46,369 nucleotides of DNA. It comes from CSP1-4 sp036559965. Lineage in GTDB: Bacteria; Chloroflexota; Limnocylindria; Limnocylindrales; CSP1-4. The DNA is taken from the NCBI GenBank assembly GCA_036559965.1, contig DATBSD010000038.1, positions 1-46,369 on the forward strand, given 5' to 3'. A program made the translations under genes and the position numbers. Each line of letters opens with the position of its first letter. Within the stretch, counting starts at the first letter, position 1. Positions 31,860 to 39,926 of this stretch are shown one piece after another. The notes below the pieces were generated by a model. That model had not been told where the DNA came from. It did no database searches and saw only the letters and a program-made list of their open reading frames with translations.

Positions 31860-32486
31860 CTACCTCGAGTAGAACTCGACCACGAGCTGCTCGTTGAGCT
31901 CGGCCGGCATCTGGTCGCGGCGCGGCAGCGCGGTCACGCTCCCGGCCAGCTTGTCCGGCTCGACGCTCAGCCACTCCGGGACCTGGGCGGTCCGGAGCGT
32001 CTCGCTCGCGGTCTTGAAGGGGGCGGTGGATCGGCTGCGCTCGCGGACCTCGATGCGGTCCCCGGGCCCGAGCCGGTAGCTGGCCACATCGGCCTTGCGG
32101 CCGTTGACCAGGAAATGCCCATGCCCGACGAGCTGGCGGGCCTGGGCCCGGCTGGACGCGAAGCCCATCCGGTAGGTGACGTTGTCGAGCCGCGTCTCGA
32201 GCAGCGTGAGCAGGTTCTGGCCGGTCACGCCGGGGCGAGACTCGGCCTCGTCGAAGTAGGTCCGGAACTGGCGCTCCAGGACGCTGTACGTGCGACGGAC
32301 CTTCTGCTTCTCCCGCAGCTGGACGCCGAACTCCGACTGCTTGCGCCGGCGCACCCCGTGCTGGCCGGGCGGCGTCGGGCGGCGCTCGACGGCGCACTTC
32401 TTGGAGTAGCAGCGGGCGCCCTTGAGGAAGAGCTTCATGCCCTCGCGGCGACAGAGGCGGCAGACGGGGCCGGTGTAACGAGCCAT
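31860..32486 (-). CDS. rpsD: Ribosomal protein S4 (zinc-binding form)
   Basis: S4 starts 16S rRNA 5'-domain assembly. The 208-residue protein has a zinc-binding N-terminus, CRLCRREGMKLFLKGARC then KKC (four cysteines), ERRPTPPGQHG, and the S4 RNA-binding domain with LDNVTYRMGFASSRAQARQLVGHGH (RLDNVTYR, RQLVGHGH). The ATG at 32486 gives the standard MARYTGPVCRLCRREG start; a longer frame upstream is inside rpsK. Confidence 0.97.
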   Translation of the reverse strand: MARYTGPVCRLCRREGMKLFLKGARCYSKKCAVERRPTPPGQHGVRRRKQSEFGVQLREKQKVRRTYSVLERQFRTYFDEAESRPGVTGQNLLTLLETRLDNVTYRMGFASSRAQARQLVGHGHFLVNGRKADVASYRLGPGDRIEVRERSRSTAPFKTASETLRTAQVPEWLSVEPDKLAGSVTALPRRDQMPAELNEQLVVEFYSR

Positions 32487-32493
32487 GGCAGCC

Positions 32494-32889
32494 TCAGACC
32501 CGGCGCCGCTTGGGCGGGCGGCAGCCGTTGTGGGGGATGGGCGTGACGTCGGTGATGGCGGTGACCTCGAGACCGGCCGCCTGGAGCGACCGGACGGCCT
32601 GCTCGCGTCCGGCGCCGGGGCCCTTGACGAAGACCTCGACCTGGCGCATGCCGTGCTCCATGGCTCGCTTGGCGGCCCCATCGGCGCTCAGCGCGGCGGC
32701 GTAGGGGGTGCTCTTACGAGAGCCCTTGAAGCCGGCCGTGCCGGCGCTGCCCCAGGCGACCGTGGCACCGGTCAGGTCGGTGATGGTGATGATCGTGTTG
32801 TTGAACGTCGCCTGGATGTGGACGTGGCCCTGGGGCACGTTCTTCTTCTCCCGGCGCCGCGTCTTGGTCGCTTTCTTGCGCTCCGCCAT
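32494..32889 (-). CDS. rpsK: Ribosomal protein S11
   Basis: A 131-residue platform protein of the small subunit. A basic start (AERKKATKTRRREKKN) precedes GHVHIQATFNNTIITITD, TAGFKGSRKSTPYAA, GMRQVEVFVKGPGAGRE and the ending DVTPIPHNGCRPPKRRRV, all typical. ATG at 32889, in the rpsM-rpsK-rpsD-rpoA order. Confidence 0.97.
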   Translation of the reverse strand: MAERKKATKTRRREKKNVPQGHVHIQATFNNTIITITDLTGATVAWGSAGTAGFKGSRKSTPYAAALSADGAAKRAMEHGMRQVEVFVKGPGAGREQAVRSLQAAGLEVTAITDVTPIPHNGCRPPKRRRV

Positions 32890-32909
32890 GCTCGGTCAGA
32901 CGCTCCTGG

Positions 32910-33281
32910 CTACTTCTTGCGGCGGACGCCGACGGTCTTCTTGGGACCGCGACGCTGCCGGGCGTTCGTCTTGGTGCGCTGCCCGCGGAGGGGCAGGTTG
33001 CGGCGGTGGCGGAGCCCGCGGTACGAGCCGATCTCCTGGAGCCGCTTGATGTTGAGGGCCACCTCGCGCCGCAGGTCGCCTTCGACCTTGTAGCGGCGGT
33101 CGATGATCTCGCGCAGCCGGCCGACCTGCTCGTCGGTCAGGTCGCGCACCCGGGTGTCCGGGTTGACGTTGGCCTGGGCGAGGATCTTCTGGCTCGTCGG
33201 CAGGCCGATGCCGTAGACGTACGTGAGGGCGACCTCGACCCGCTTCTCGCGCGGGATGTCGACGCCGGCGATCCTTGCCAC
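32910..33281 (-). CDS. rpsM: Ribosomal protein S13
   Basis: A 123-residue head protein contacting the P-site tRNA and the large subunit. It begins ARIAGVDIPREKRVEVALTY, has YGIGLPTSQKIL, GSYRGLRHRRNLPLRGQRTK and the basic tail RQRRGPKKTVGVRRKK. Start is GTG at 33281, nine bases after the rpmJ stop. Confidence 0.97.
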   Translation of the reverse strand: MARIAGVDIPREKRVEVALTYVYGIGLPTSQKILAQANVNPDTRVRDLTDEQVGRLREIIDRRYKVEGDLRREVALNIKRLQEIGSYRGLRHRRNLPLRGQRTKTNARQRRGPKKTVGVRRKK

Positions 33282-33289
33282 TCGGCCTC

Positions 33290-33403
33290 CTAGCCTTGCC
33301 GCTGCTTGTGCTTGGGGTTGCTGCAGATGACCATCACGGTGCCGTGGCGGCGGATGACCTTGCAGCGCTCGCAGCGTGCCTTGACGGACGCTCTGACCTT
33401 CAC
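33290..33403 (-). CDS. rpmJ: Ribosomal protein L36
   Basis: A very short gene of 37 codons plus stop. The product starts VKVRASVKARCERCKVIRR and ends VMVICSNPKHKQRQG, with the zinc ligands C-x2-C ... C-x4-H of the C-plus form of L36. It starts with GTG at 33403 and ends with TAG, between infA and rpsM, its standard place. Confidence 0.95.
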   Translation of the reverse strand: MKVRASVKARCERCKVIRRHGTVMVICSNPKHKQRQG

Positions 33404-33413
33404 GTTGTCCTGC

Positions 33414-33632
33414 CTACTTGAGTCGGTACGTGATCCGGCCGCGGGACAGGTCGTACGGCGAAAGTTCGACGCGGACCCTGTCGCCCGGCAGGATGCGGAT
33501 GAAATTCATGCGGAGCTTGCCGCTGATGTGGGCCAGGACGCGGTGGCCGTTCTCGAGCTCGATGGCGAACATCGCGTTGGGCAACGGTTCGACGACCGTG
33601 CCTTCGACTTCGATCGCATCCTTCTTGGCCAC
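33414..33632 (-). CDS. infA: Translation initiation factor IF-1
   Basis: IF-1 blocks the A site during initiation. The 72-residue OB-fold protein reads AKKDAIEVEGTVVEPLPNAMF, then LAHISGKLRMNFIRILPGDRV and DLSRGRITYR, all canonical. It starts with GTG at 33632; a GAGGAG lies 13 bases upstream, a long spacing. It is the first gene after the strong promoter candidate at 33758-33787. Confidence 0.97.
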   Translation of the reverse strand: MAKKDAIEVEGTVVEPLPNAMFAIELENGHRVLAHISGKLRMNFIRILPGDRVRVELSPYDLSRGRITYRLK

Positions 33633-33757
33633 AGGCGGCGCAGCACTCCTCGTGTCGGTTGATCAGACGCTTGGGGGCATCCCGGGTCCGGCGGCCGCAG
33701 CCGGCGCGGTTGGGACGCGTTGGTGTGGCACGCAGCACGCTGCGCGCACGAAGGCGG
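33633..33757 (-). other. Structured leader before infA
   Basis: The gap between the map stop and infA would form a 5' leader of about 115-120 nt if the promoter at 33758-33787 is used. It holds several short GC inverted repeats on the minus strand, for instance GCAGC-GT-GCTGC and CCGGC-TGCGGCC-GCCGG. No known ribosomal-protein autoregulatory motif was recognised. Confidence 0.35.
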
Positions 33758-33787
33758 ATTGTATCAGGTCGTGACCATCGCCGGCAA
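33758..33787 (-). promoter_or_regulatory. Promoter of infA-rpmJ-rpsM-rpsK-rpsD-rpoA-rplQ
   Basis: On the minus strand TTGCCG (33787-33782) and TACAAT (33763-33758) are separated by 18 bases. The -35 keeps TTG and the -10 matches TATAAT at five of six positions. The -10 begins just after the map stop codon (TGA then TACAAT). It is the best sigma-70-like promoter in the window. Confidence 0.65.
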
Positions 33788-34582
33788 GCGTTGATCGGTC
33801 ACCTGGTTGACGGTCAGGATCCTCGGTCCGTCGGCAGTGACGGCCAGGCTGTGCTCGAAGTGGGCAGCCAGGCTGCCATCGACCGTGCGCACGGTCCAGC
33901 CATCGTCGTCGACGCGGACCTCGTGCCGGCCGAGCGTGAACATGGGCTCGATGGCCAGGCAGAGCCCGACCTCGAGGCGTCGGCCGCGCGACGGCAGGCG
34001 ATAGTTGGGCACCTGCGGCTCCTCGTGCATCTCGGTCCCGATGCCGTGGCCCACGAACGGTCGCACGATGCCCAGCCCGGCCGCCGTCGCGACGTCCTCG
34101 ACGGCGCCCGCGATATCCCCGATGTGGTTGCCCGGCACGGCCGCCGCGATGCCCGCCATCATCGCCTCCTGGGTCGCCTCGACGAGCCGCCGGACGCGCT
34201 CGGGCACATCGCCGACGATGAACGTCCGAGCGCCGTCGCCGTGCCAACCTTCGACGATGGCGCCGGCGTCGATCGAGACGAGCGAGCCGTCGCGCACGAT
34301 CCGCCTGGCGTCCGGGATGCCGTGCACGACCTCGTCGTCGATGGAGATGCAGAGCGCGTGGCGGAAGGGCGACTTGGGCCCGGGCACGCCGACGAACGAC
34401 GCCGTCGCCCCTGCCCTCCTGATGACCTCGGTCGCCAGGGCGTCGAGCTCGAGCGTCGAGACGCCCGGCCGCAAGGCGGTCGCGACGGTGTCGAGGACGT
34501 CGGCCACGACCCGTCCGGCGAGCGCCATGCGCTCGATCTGGGCGGCCGACTTGAGCGTCACCCGCCGGTCATGGAAGGTCAC
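33764..34582 (-). CDS. map: Methionine aminopeptidase, type I
   Basis: MAP removes the initiator methionine from new proteins. The 272-residue protein shows SAAQIERMALAGRVVADVLD, the first metal ligand histidine in FVGVPG...FRHALCISIDDEVVHG (HALCISIDDEVVHGIP), DAGAIVEGWHGDGA, GHGIGTEMHEEPQVPNY and FTLGRHEVRVDDDGWTVRT, which carry the usual D, D, H, E, E metal ligands. GTG start at 34582, one base after adk. Confidence 0.96.
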   Translation of the reverse strand: MTFHDRRVTLKSAAQIERMALAGRVVADVLDTVATALRPGVSTLELDALATEVIRRAGATASFVGVPGPKSPFRHALCISIDDEVVHGIPDARRIVRDGSLVSIDAGAIVEGWHGDGARTFIVGDVPERVRRLVEATQEAMMAGIAAAVPGNHIGDIAGAVEDVATAAGLGIVRPFVGHGIGTEMHEEPQVPNYRLPSRGRRLEVGLCLAIEPMFTLGRHEVRVDDDGWTVRTVDGSLAAHFEHSLAVTADGPRILTVNQVTDQRLPAMVTT

Positions 34583-34583
34583 G

Positions 34584-35249
34584 TCAGGCGCTCCGCCGGG
34601 CGGGCTGGCTGATGGCCCGCATGAGCGCTAGCGTGACGGCCTCGATGGGCTGCTCGCCGTCCACGGCCGTCAGCACGCCGCGCTCGGTGTAGTGGTCGAT
34701 GACCTCGTACATCGGCGGCAGCTGGCGCTCGAGGCGCGCCCGGACAGTGGCCGGCTTGTCGTCGTCCCGCTGGTAGAGCTCCGAGCCGTCGATGTCGCAC
34801 TCGCCGGGGTTTGCGGGCGGGCGCTCGAAGGTGTGGTACGTGTGGCCCTCCGCCCGACAGATCCAGCGACCCGAGAGGCGCCGCAGGAGCTCCGGCTCGC
34901 GGACGCCGATGTACAGGGCGCTGCGCACCCCGCCGACCTTCTTGGCCAGCGCGACGTCGAGCGCCTCGGCCTGCTGGCGCGTACGCGGGAAGCCGTCGAG
35001 GATGGCGCCCTCGGCGGCATCCGGCTGACCGAGGCGAGCGAGGATGAAGCGGATGGCCAGGTCGTCGGGCACCAGGGCGCCGCGCTCCAGGTAGCCGGCC
35101 ACCTCGCGACCGAGACGCGTCTCGTCGCGCACGGCCGCTCGGAAGAGCTCGCCCGACGCGATGTGGGGCAGGCCCGTTCGTTCGGCCAGGATGGCGGCCT
35201 GGGTGCCCTTGCCGGCGCCGGGGGCACCGATGATGAGGTAGAGACGCAT
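34584..35249 (-). CDS. adk: Adenylate kinase
   Basis: Adk balances AMP, ADP and ATP. The 221-residue protein has the P-loop GAPGAGKGT (8-16), SGELFRAAVRDET, LDGFPRTRQQAEAL and a long LID domain with RWICRAEGHTYH, PGECDIDG and LYQRDDD. In zinc-binding LIDs four cysteines are usual; here the second and fourth positions are E and D (C-x2-E ... C-x2-D), so zinc binding is doubtful. It lies in the secY-adk-map order. Confidence 0.96.
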   Translation of the reverse strand: MRLYLIIGAPGAGKGTQAAILAERTGLPHIASGELFRAAVRDETRLGREVAGYLERGALVPDDLAIRFILARLGQPDAAEGAILDGFPRTRQQAEALDVALAKKVGGVRSALYIGVREPELLRRLSGRWICRAEGHTYHTFERPPANPGECDIDGSELYQRDDDKPATVRARLERQLPPMYEVIDHYTERGVLTAVDGEQPIEAVTLALMRAISQPARRSA

Positions 35250-35256
35250 CAGCGCG

Positions 35257-36558
35257 TCACCGGATGAAGCCCTCGTAGTTGCGCATCATCAGTTGGGCCT
35301 CGAGCTGCTTCATGGTCTCGACGACGACCGAGACGACGATCAGCAACGACGTCCCGCCGAGGCTCAGGCTGCCGAGCACGGAGCTCGAGAAGATGGCCGA
35401 GATGATCGACGGCGAGACCGCCACGATGCCCAGGAAGAGGGCGCCCGCAAGGCTGATTCGGGTGACGACCTTGGCCAGGTAGTCGCGCGTCGGGTTGCCC
35501 GGTCGGATGCCCGGGATGAAGCCGCCGTTCTTGCGCAGCTGGTCGGCTGTCTCGTCGGGCTTGAACGTGAAGGCCGTGTAGAAGTACGTGAAGCCGACGG
35601 TGAGCAGGAAGTACATGACGATATAGAGCGGGCTGTTGGGGCTGAGCAGGCTGACGATGGTCGTCGAGATCTGGGCCACGATGTCGATGCTCGAGGTCGA
35701 GAAGTAGGCCGCCAGCTGCGCCGGCAGCAGCAGGATGCTGATGGCGAAGATGATGGGGATGACACCGGCCTGGTTGACGCGCAGCGGCAGGAACGTCGAG
35801 CCACCCTGGTACATGCGCCGGCCGCGCACGCGGCTGGCGTACTGGATGGGGATGCGCCGCTGACCTTCCTGGATGTAGACCACGGCGGCCACGGCGACGA
35901 TGGCCACAGCGGCGAAGACGAGGCCGGCCGCCAGGTCGGGGTTCTCGATGAAGGCGCCGACGGCGATGGGCAGCTGGCTGACGATGCCGGCGAAGATGAT
36001 GAAGCTGATGCCGTTGCCGATGCCACGCTCGGTGATCAGCTCGCCGATCCACATCGCCAGGACCGTGCCCGCCGTGAGCGTGATGATCTGCATCCACGTC
36101 TCCAGGCTGGCGAAGGCGAAGTTCGTGATGGCCGGGTCGCCACCGGTCGCCGTGGCCGACGAGAGCAGGGCCAGGTAGCCATACGCCTGGAGGATGCCCA
36201 GCGGCACCGTCAGGTAACGCGTGTACTGGTTGATCTTATTGCGGCCGTACTCGCCTTCACGCGAGAGCGACTGGAGACGGGGCACCACGCCCGTCATGAG
36301 CTGCATGATGATCGACGCGTTGATGTACGGGTTGACGCCCAACGCGACGATCGAGAAGTTCGAGAGCCCGCCGCCCGAGAAGATGTTGAGCAGCTGCAGG
36401 AAGTCGTTCTGCGACAGGATGTTCTGCACCGCGCTGACGTTCACGCCGGGCACCGGGATGTGCGCCAGGAAGCGATAGATCACGAGCATCCCGAGCACGA
36501 ACAGGATGCGCCGCCGGATGTCCGGCGCGCGCAGCGCGTTGACGAGGGCCTCGAGCAC
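35257..36558 (-). CDS. secY: Preprotein translocase subunit SecY
   Basis: SecY is the protein-conducting channel. The 433-residue protein has ten hydrophobic segments, LVIYRFLAHIPVPGV near the start, GGLSNFSIVALGVNPYINASI (FSIVALGVNPYI, plug region), GELITERGIGNGISFIIFAGI, RRMYQGGSTFLPLRVNQAGVIP and ADQLRKNGGFIPGIRPG with NPTRDYL. GTG start at 36558, six bases after rplO. All conserved features are intact. Confidence 0.97.
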   Translation of the reverse strand: MLEALVNALRAPDIRRRILFVLGMLVIYRFLAHIPVPGVNVSAVQNILSQNDFLQLLNIFSGGGLSNFSIVALGVNPYINASIIMQLMTGVVPRLQSLSREGEYGRNKINQYTRYLTVPLGILQAYGYLALLSSATATGGDPAITNFAFASLETWMQIITLTAGTVLAMWIGELITERGIGNGISFIIFAGIVSQLPIAVGAFIENPDLAAGLVFAAVAIVAVAAVVYIQEGQRRIPIQYASRVRGRRMYQGGSTFLPLRVNQAGVIPIIFAISILLLPAQLAAYFSTSSIDIVAQISTTIVSLLSPNSPLYIVMYFLLTVGFTYFYTAFTFKPDETADQLRKNGGFIPGIRPGNPTRDYLAKVVTRISLAGALFLGIVAVSPSIISAIFSSSVLGSLSLGGTSLLIVVSVVVETMKQLEAQLMMRNYEGFIR

Positions 36559-36564
36559 GGGCGG

Positions 36565-37533
36565 CTACTCCGCCGACTCGGTCGTCGTTCGCTTGCGGGG
36601 CTTGGGCTTGGCCTTCGCCTTCGGGCTGGCCGTGGCGCCGGCGTCGGCATCGGCGGCAGCGTCGTCCGGACTGGTCTCGACGGTGGCCTCGGCGTCCGGG
36701 CCTTCGTCGACGGTCGCTGTCTCGGCGCTCGCTTCGGCCACGGGGGCGTCGGCTGGCGCATCGGCGGCGGCGTCCGCGACCTTGGCGGATTTGCGTCGGG
36801 TGGCCTTGGGTGGTCGTGCATCGGCGCCGGCCGCCTCGGCCTGCGCGTCCTCGGCTGGAGCGGCCTCGGGCTCGCCGGCATCGGGGTCGGCGGCGCCTGC
36901 CTTGGCCTTCTTGGCCTTGGGCGGCTTCAGTGCCTCGGTGGCGCCGTCGTCGGTCGCGCCATCGGCGGTCTCGTCCGTCCTGTCCAACCCGATGGCGGGC
37001 AGCGACTCGGCCGGGATGACGAGCGCCTGGGCGGTGCCACCGGCGGCCTCGATCTTCTGGCGCGCGCTGCGCGTGAAGGCGTCGGCGACGATGAAGAGCG
37101 GCCGATCGACGTCGCCCTCGCCGAGGATCTTGACCGGCTGACGGAGGCTGCCGATGAGCCCGGTCGCCCGGAGCATCTCGGCGTTGACCGTCAATGGCGC
37201 GGCCTTGTCGCCGGCCACGATCAGCCCGGCCGCCTCCATGGCCGCCTCGGCCTCGGCGAAGCGGCCCTGCTCGGCGTAGGCCGAGATGCGCCCGACGTTG
37301 ACGACCTCATAGGTGATCTTGAAGCGGTTCTTGAAGCCGCGCAGCTTGGGCACGCGGCGGTGGATTGGCGTCTGGCCGCCTTCGAAGCCGGCCGGGATGG
37401 AACCACCCGCGCGCGACTTCTGACCCTTCGTGCCACGGCCGGCCGTCTTGCCCTTGCCGGCGGCGATGCCGCGGCCGACTCGCATCCGCTCCGTCACCGA
37501 GCCGGGTGCGGGTCGCAGGTCGTGGAGCTTCAC
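36565..37533 (-). CDS. rplO: Ribosomal protein L15 with long low-complexity C-terminal tail
   Basis: The N-terminal part (about 1-185) is a normal L15: KLHDLRPAPGSVTERMRVGRG, TAGRGTKGQKSRAGG, FEGGQTPIHRRVPKLRGF and a core ending AQALVIPA. L15 organises 23S rRNA in the large subunit. About 135 further residues (188-322) are Ala, Asp, Glu and Pro-rich with Lys clusters, ending SPKAKAKPKPRKRTTTESAE. Family members usually end near residue 150. The reading frame is unbroken and the tail overlaps no other minus-strand gene, so it is probably translated. GTG start overlaps rpmD (GTGA). Confidence 0.95.
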   Translation of the reverse strand: MKLHDLRPAPGSVTERMRVGRGIAAGKGKTAGRGTKGQKSRAGGSIPAGFEGGQTPIHRRVPKLRGFKNRFKITYEVVNVGRISAYAEQGRFAEAEAAMEAAGLIVAGDKAAPLTVNAEMLRATGLIGSLRQPVKILGEGDVDRPLFIVADAFTRSARQKIEAAGGTAQALVIPAESLPAIGLDRTDETADGATDDGATEALKPPKAKKAKAGAADPDAGEPEAAPAEDAQAEAAGADARPPKATRRKSAKVADAAADAPADAPVAEASAETATVDEGPDAEATVETSPDDAAADADAGATASPKAKAKPKPRKRTTTESAE

Positions 37534-37763
37534 GCGCTGGCCTCCTCGTCGTTGGCGGCTGAGCGACCCCGAGTCGCCGCCGGCACCTCTTCGACCTCGA
37601 CCAGGAAGCGGACGGCGCGGACCTGGCCGCGCATGGCGGCGTCGTCGCCGACCTCGACCGTCTGGCCGATGCGATGCAGCCCGATGGCGCGCAGCGTGCC
37701 GTGGGCACGCGCGGTGTAGCTGATGGGGCTCTTGCGCAGCGTCACGCGCAGCTTACCGGCCAT
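37530..37763 (-). CDS. rpmD: Ribosomal protein L30
   Basis: A 77-residue large-subunit protein. GKLRVTLRKSPISYTARAHG and LRAIGLHRIGQTVEVGD, then RGQVRAVRFLVEVEEV, fit L30 (normally about 60 residues). The last 15 residues (TRGRSAANDEEASA) are an extra tail. It overlaps rpsE by 11 bases and rplO by four. Confidence 0.95.
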   Translation of the reverse strand: MAGKLRVTLRKSPISYTARAHGTLRAIGLHRIGQTVEVGDDAAMRGQVRAVRFLVEVEEVPAATRGRSAANDEEASA

Positions 37764-38298
37764 CGCTGCCGCCTTCGGTCGCCGGGCTCGAGGGCTGGCC
37801 GCTGATGACGCTCCGGAGCGGCACGCCGCGACGGGCCGAGAGCTCCTCGGCCGAGTGCAGGTTGCGGAGGCCCTCGATGGTCGCCCGGACGACGTTCACG
37901 GGGTTGTTCGAGCCGAGCGACTTCGAGAGGATGTCGCGGATGCCGGCCGATTCGACGACGGCGCGGACCGAACCCCCGGCGATGACGCCGGTGCCCTGCG
38001 AGGCGGGCTTGAGCACGACCGTGCTGGCGCCGAACTTCTGGCGGATCTCATGAGGGATGGTGGTGCCCACCGTGGGCACGCGGATGAGGTTCTTCTTGGC
38101 GTCCTCGACGCCCTTGCGGATGGCCTCCGGGACCTCGCCGGCCTTGCCCAGGCCGGCACCCACGTGACCGGCGCCGTCGCCGACGACGACGACCGCGCTG
38201 AAGCTGAAGCGTCGGCCGCCCTTGACGACCTTGGCCACGCGATTGATCTGGACGACGCGCTCTTCGAGCGTCAGCTTGGCGGGGTCGATGCGTGCCAA
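37753..38298 (-). CDS. rpsE: Ribosomal protein S5
   Basis: A 181-residue protein of the small-subunit decoding region. LEERVVQINRVAKVVKGGRR, FSAVVVVGDGAGHVGAGLGKA, PHEIRQKFGASTVVLKPASQG and GTGVIAGGSVRAVVE are canonical. The start is TTG at 38298 with AAAGGAG eight bases upstream, giving the usual MARIDP beginning; this is the only TTG start I assign with a clear ribosome binding site. Confidence 0.96.
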   Translation of the reverse strand: MARIDPAKLTLEERVVQINRVAKVVKGGRRFSFSAVVVVGDGAGHVGAGLGKAGEVPEAIRKGVEDAKKNLIRVPTVGTTIPHEIRQKFGASTVVLKPASQGTGVIAGGSVRAVVESAGIRDILSKSLGSNNPVNVVRATIEGLRNLHSAEELSARRGVPLRSVISGQPSSPATEGGSDGR

Positions 38299-38313
38299 GT
38301 CGGTGGCTCCTTT

Positions 38314-38676
38314 CTAGAAGTCGAGGCCGGCTTCGCGGGCCGCCTCGGCCAGCGACTTGACGCGCCCGTGATAGCGGAAACCCGCCCGGTCGAAGACGAC
38401 GTGCTCGACACCGGCGGCCTTGGCACGCTTGGCGACGAGCTCGCCGACCTTCTTGGCTCGATCGGTCTTGGTGCCCGACCCGCCCCGCAGCTCCTTCTCG
38501 AGCGACGATGCGGCAGCGAGCGTCCGACCGGCGGTGTCGTCGATGACCTGGACATAGATCTGGTCGATGCTCCGGAAGACGGCCAGGCGCGGGCGCGCCG
38601 CCGTCCCCGAGACGGAGAGGCGGATCCGGGCGTGGCGCTTGTGGCGCGCGGCGGTCCGGGATGTGGCCTTGGCCAT
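38314..38676 (-). CDS. rplR: Ribosomal protein L18
   Basis: A 120-residue 5S rRNA-binding protein. RTAARHKRHARIRLSVSGTAARPRLAVFRS (key RHKRHARIR and RPRLAVFRS), IYVQVIDDTAGRTLAAASS, VGELVAKRAKAAGVEHVVFDR and YHGRVKSLAEAAREAGL fit the family in full. A GAGGAG lies 12 bases before the ATG, just after the hairpin at 38700-38725. Confidence 0.96.
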   Translation of the reverse strand: MAKATSRTAARHKRHARIRLSVSGTAARPRLAVFRSIDQIYVQVIDDTAGRTLAAASSLEKELRGGSGTKTDRAKKVGELVAKRAKAAGVEHVVFDRAGFRYHGRVKSLAEAAREAGLDF

Positions 38677-38699
38677 GGTCGTGTCCTACTCCTCTGGGA

Positions 38700-38725
38700 C
38701 CGGTTCGGCGATGACGCCGGACCGG
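38700..38725 (-). other. Strong hairpin in the rplF-rplR gap
   Basis: In the 83-base gap 38677-38759, the widest inside the spc cluster, the minus-strand RNA can form an 11-base stem, CCGGTCCGGCG with CGCCGAACCGG (one A-C mismatch), closed by a TCAT tetraloop. It lies between the rplF stop and the rplR Shine-Dalgarno. It may be an attenuator, a processing site or a protein-binding site. Confidence 0.5.
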
Positions 38726-38759
38726 CTGCGCCGCGGCTGTTCGAGGTCGCGGCCGCTGA

Positions 38760-39311
38760 TCACTTCTTGCCGCCGATCTTGCCGGCCTTGCCGGCCTTGC
38801 GGCGGACGACCTCGCCGCTGTAGCGCACGCCCTTGCCCTTGTACGGCTCGGGCTTGCGCGTGGCGCGCACGCGCGCCGCGACGTGGCCGACGAGCTCCTT
38901 GTCGATGCCCAGCACGGCCAGCCGTGTCGGGTTCTCGACCTCGAAGCTGATGCCCTCTGGGGGCTCGATCTCGATGGGGTGGCTGTAGCCCAGGTTGAGC
39001 TGCAGCTTCTCGCCGATCTTCTGGGCGCGATAGCCGACGCCGCTGATCTCGAGGCCCTTGCGATAGCCCTCGGTGACCCCGATGACCATGTTGGCGACGA
39101 GCGTGCGCGTCAGGCCGTGGAGCTCGCGCGAGCGCTTCGTGTCGTCCGGCCGCTCGACCCGCAGGCTGCCGTCCTCATGGACGACGCGCAGCACCGAGAC
39201 GAGCTCGCGCGAGAGCGTGCCGCGCGGGCCCTTGACGGTGATGGTCGCGCCATCGAGGGTCACGTCGACCCCACTGGGTACGGGGATGGCGAGGCGTCCG
39301 ATGCGTGACAT
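38760..39311 (-). CDS. rplF: Ribosomal protein L6
   Basis: A 183-residue protein near the GTPase centre. SRIGRLAIPVPSGVDVTLDG, TVKGPRGTLSREL, LVANMVIGVTEGYRKGLEIS, GVGYRAQ, LNLGYSHPIEIEPPEG and RKPEPYKGKGVRYSGEVVRR are all typical; the ending KAGKAGKIGGKK is normal. ATG at 39311, eight bases after rpsH. Confidence 0.97.
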   Translation of the reverse strand: MSRIGRLAIPVPSGVDVTLDGATITVKGPRGTLSRELVSVLRVVHEDGSLRVERPDDTKRSRELHGLTRTLVANMVIGVTEGYRKGLEISGVGYRAQKIGEKLQLNLGYSHPIEIEPPEGISFEVENPTRLAVLGIDKELVGHVAARVRATRKPEPYKGKGVRYSGEVVRRKAGKAGKIGGKK

Positions 39312-39319
39312 GGTGCGAC

Positions 39320-39718
<399 letters not shown>

Positions 39719-39723
39719 GTGGG

Positions 39724-39909
39724 CTACCAGCTCGACTTCGTGACGCCCGGCAGCTCGCCCAGCAGGGCGCGCTCCCGGAAGCAGATACGGCACAGGGCGA
39801 AGCGGCGCATGTATGCGCGCGGGCGCCCGCAGACGAAGCAGCGGTGGTAGCCGCGGACCTCGAACTTGGGGCTCCGCTTTGCTTTGGCGATCAGGGACTT
39901 CTTGGCCAT
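39724..39909 (-). CDS. rpsN: Ribosomal protein S14, type Z (zinc)
   Basis: A 61-residue protein in the spc position. AKKSLIAKAKRSPKFEVRGY is followed by CFVCGRPRAYMRRFALCRIC, the C-x2-C ... C-x2-C zinc site, and the ending LLGELPGVTKSSW. The zinc form is normal for this position in Chloroflexota, Actinobacteria and Firmicutes. Confidence 0.96.
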   Translation of the reverse strand: MAKKSLIAKAKRSPKFEVRGYHRCFVCGRPRAYMRRFALCRICFRERALLGELPGVTKSSW

Positions 39910-39926
39910 CGTGCGTCTCCTGCCCT

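Noticed and set aside
35293..37719. 808-codon open frame on the plus strand across secY, rplO and rpmD
   Set aside because: It is the complement of genuine conserved genes, and its product is low-complexity Gly/Arg/Asp without any domain; GC-rich sequence leaves such frames open.
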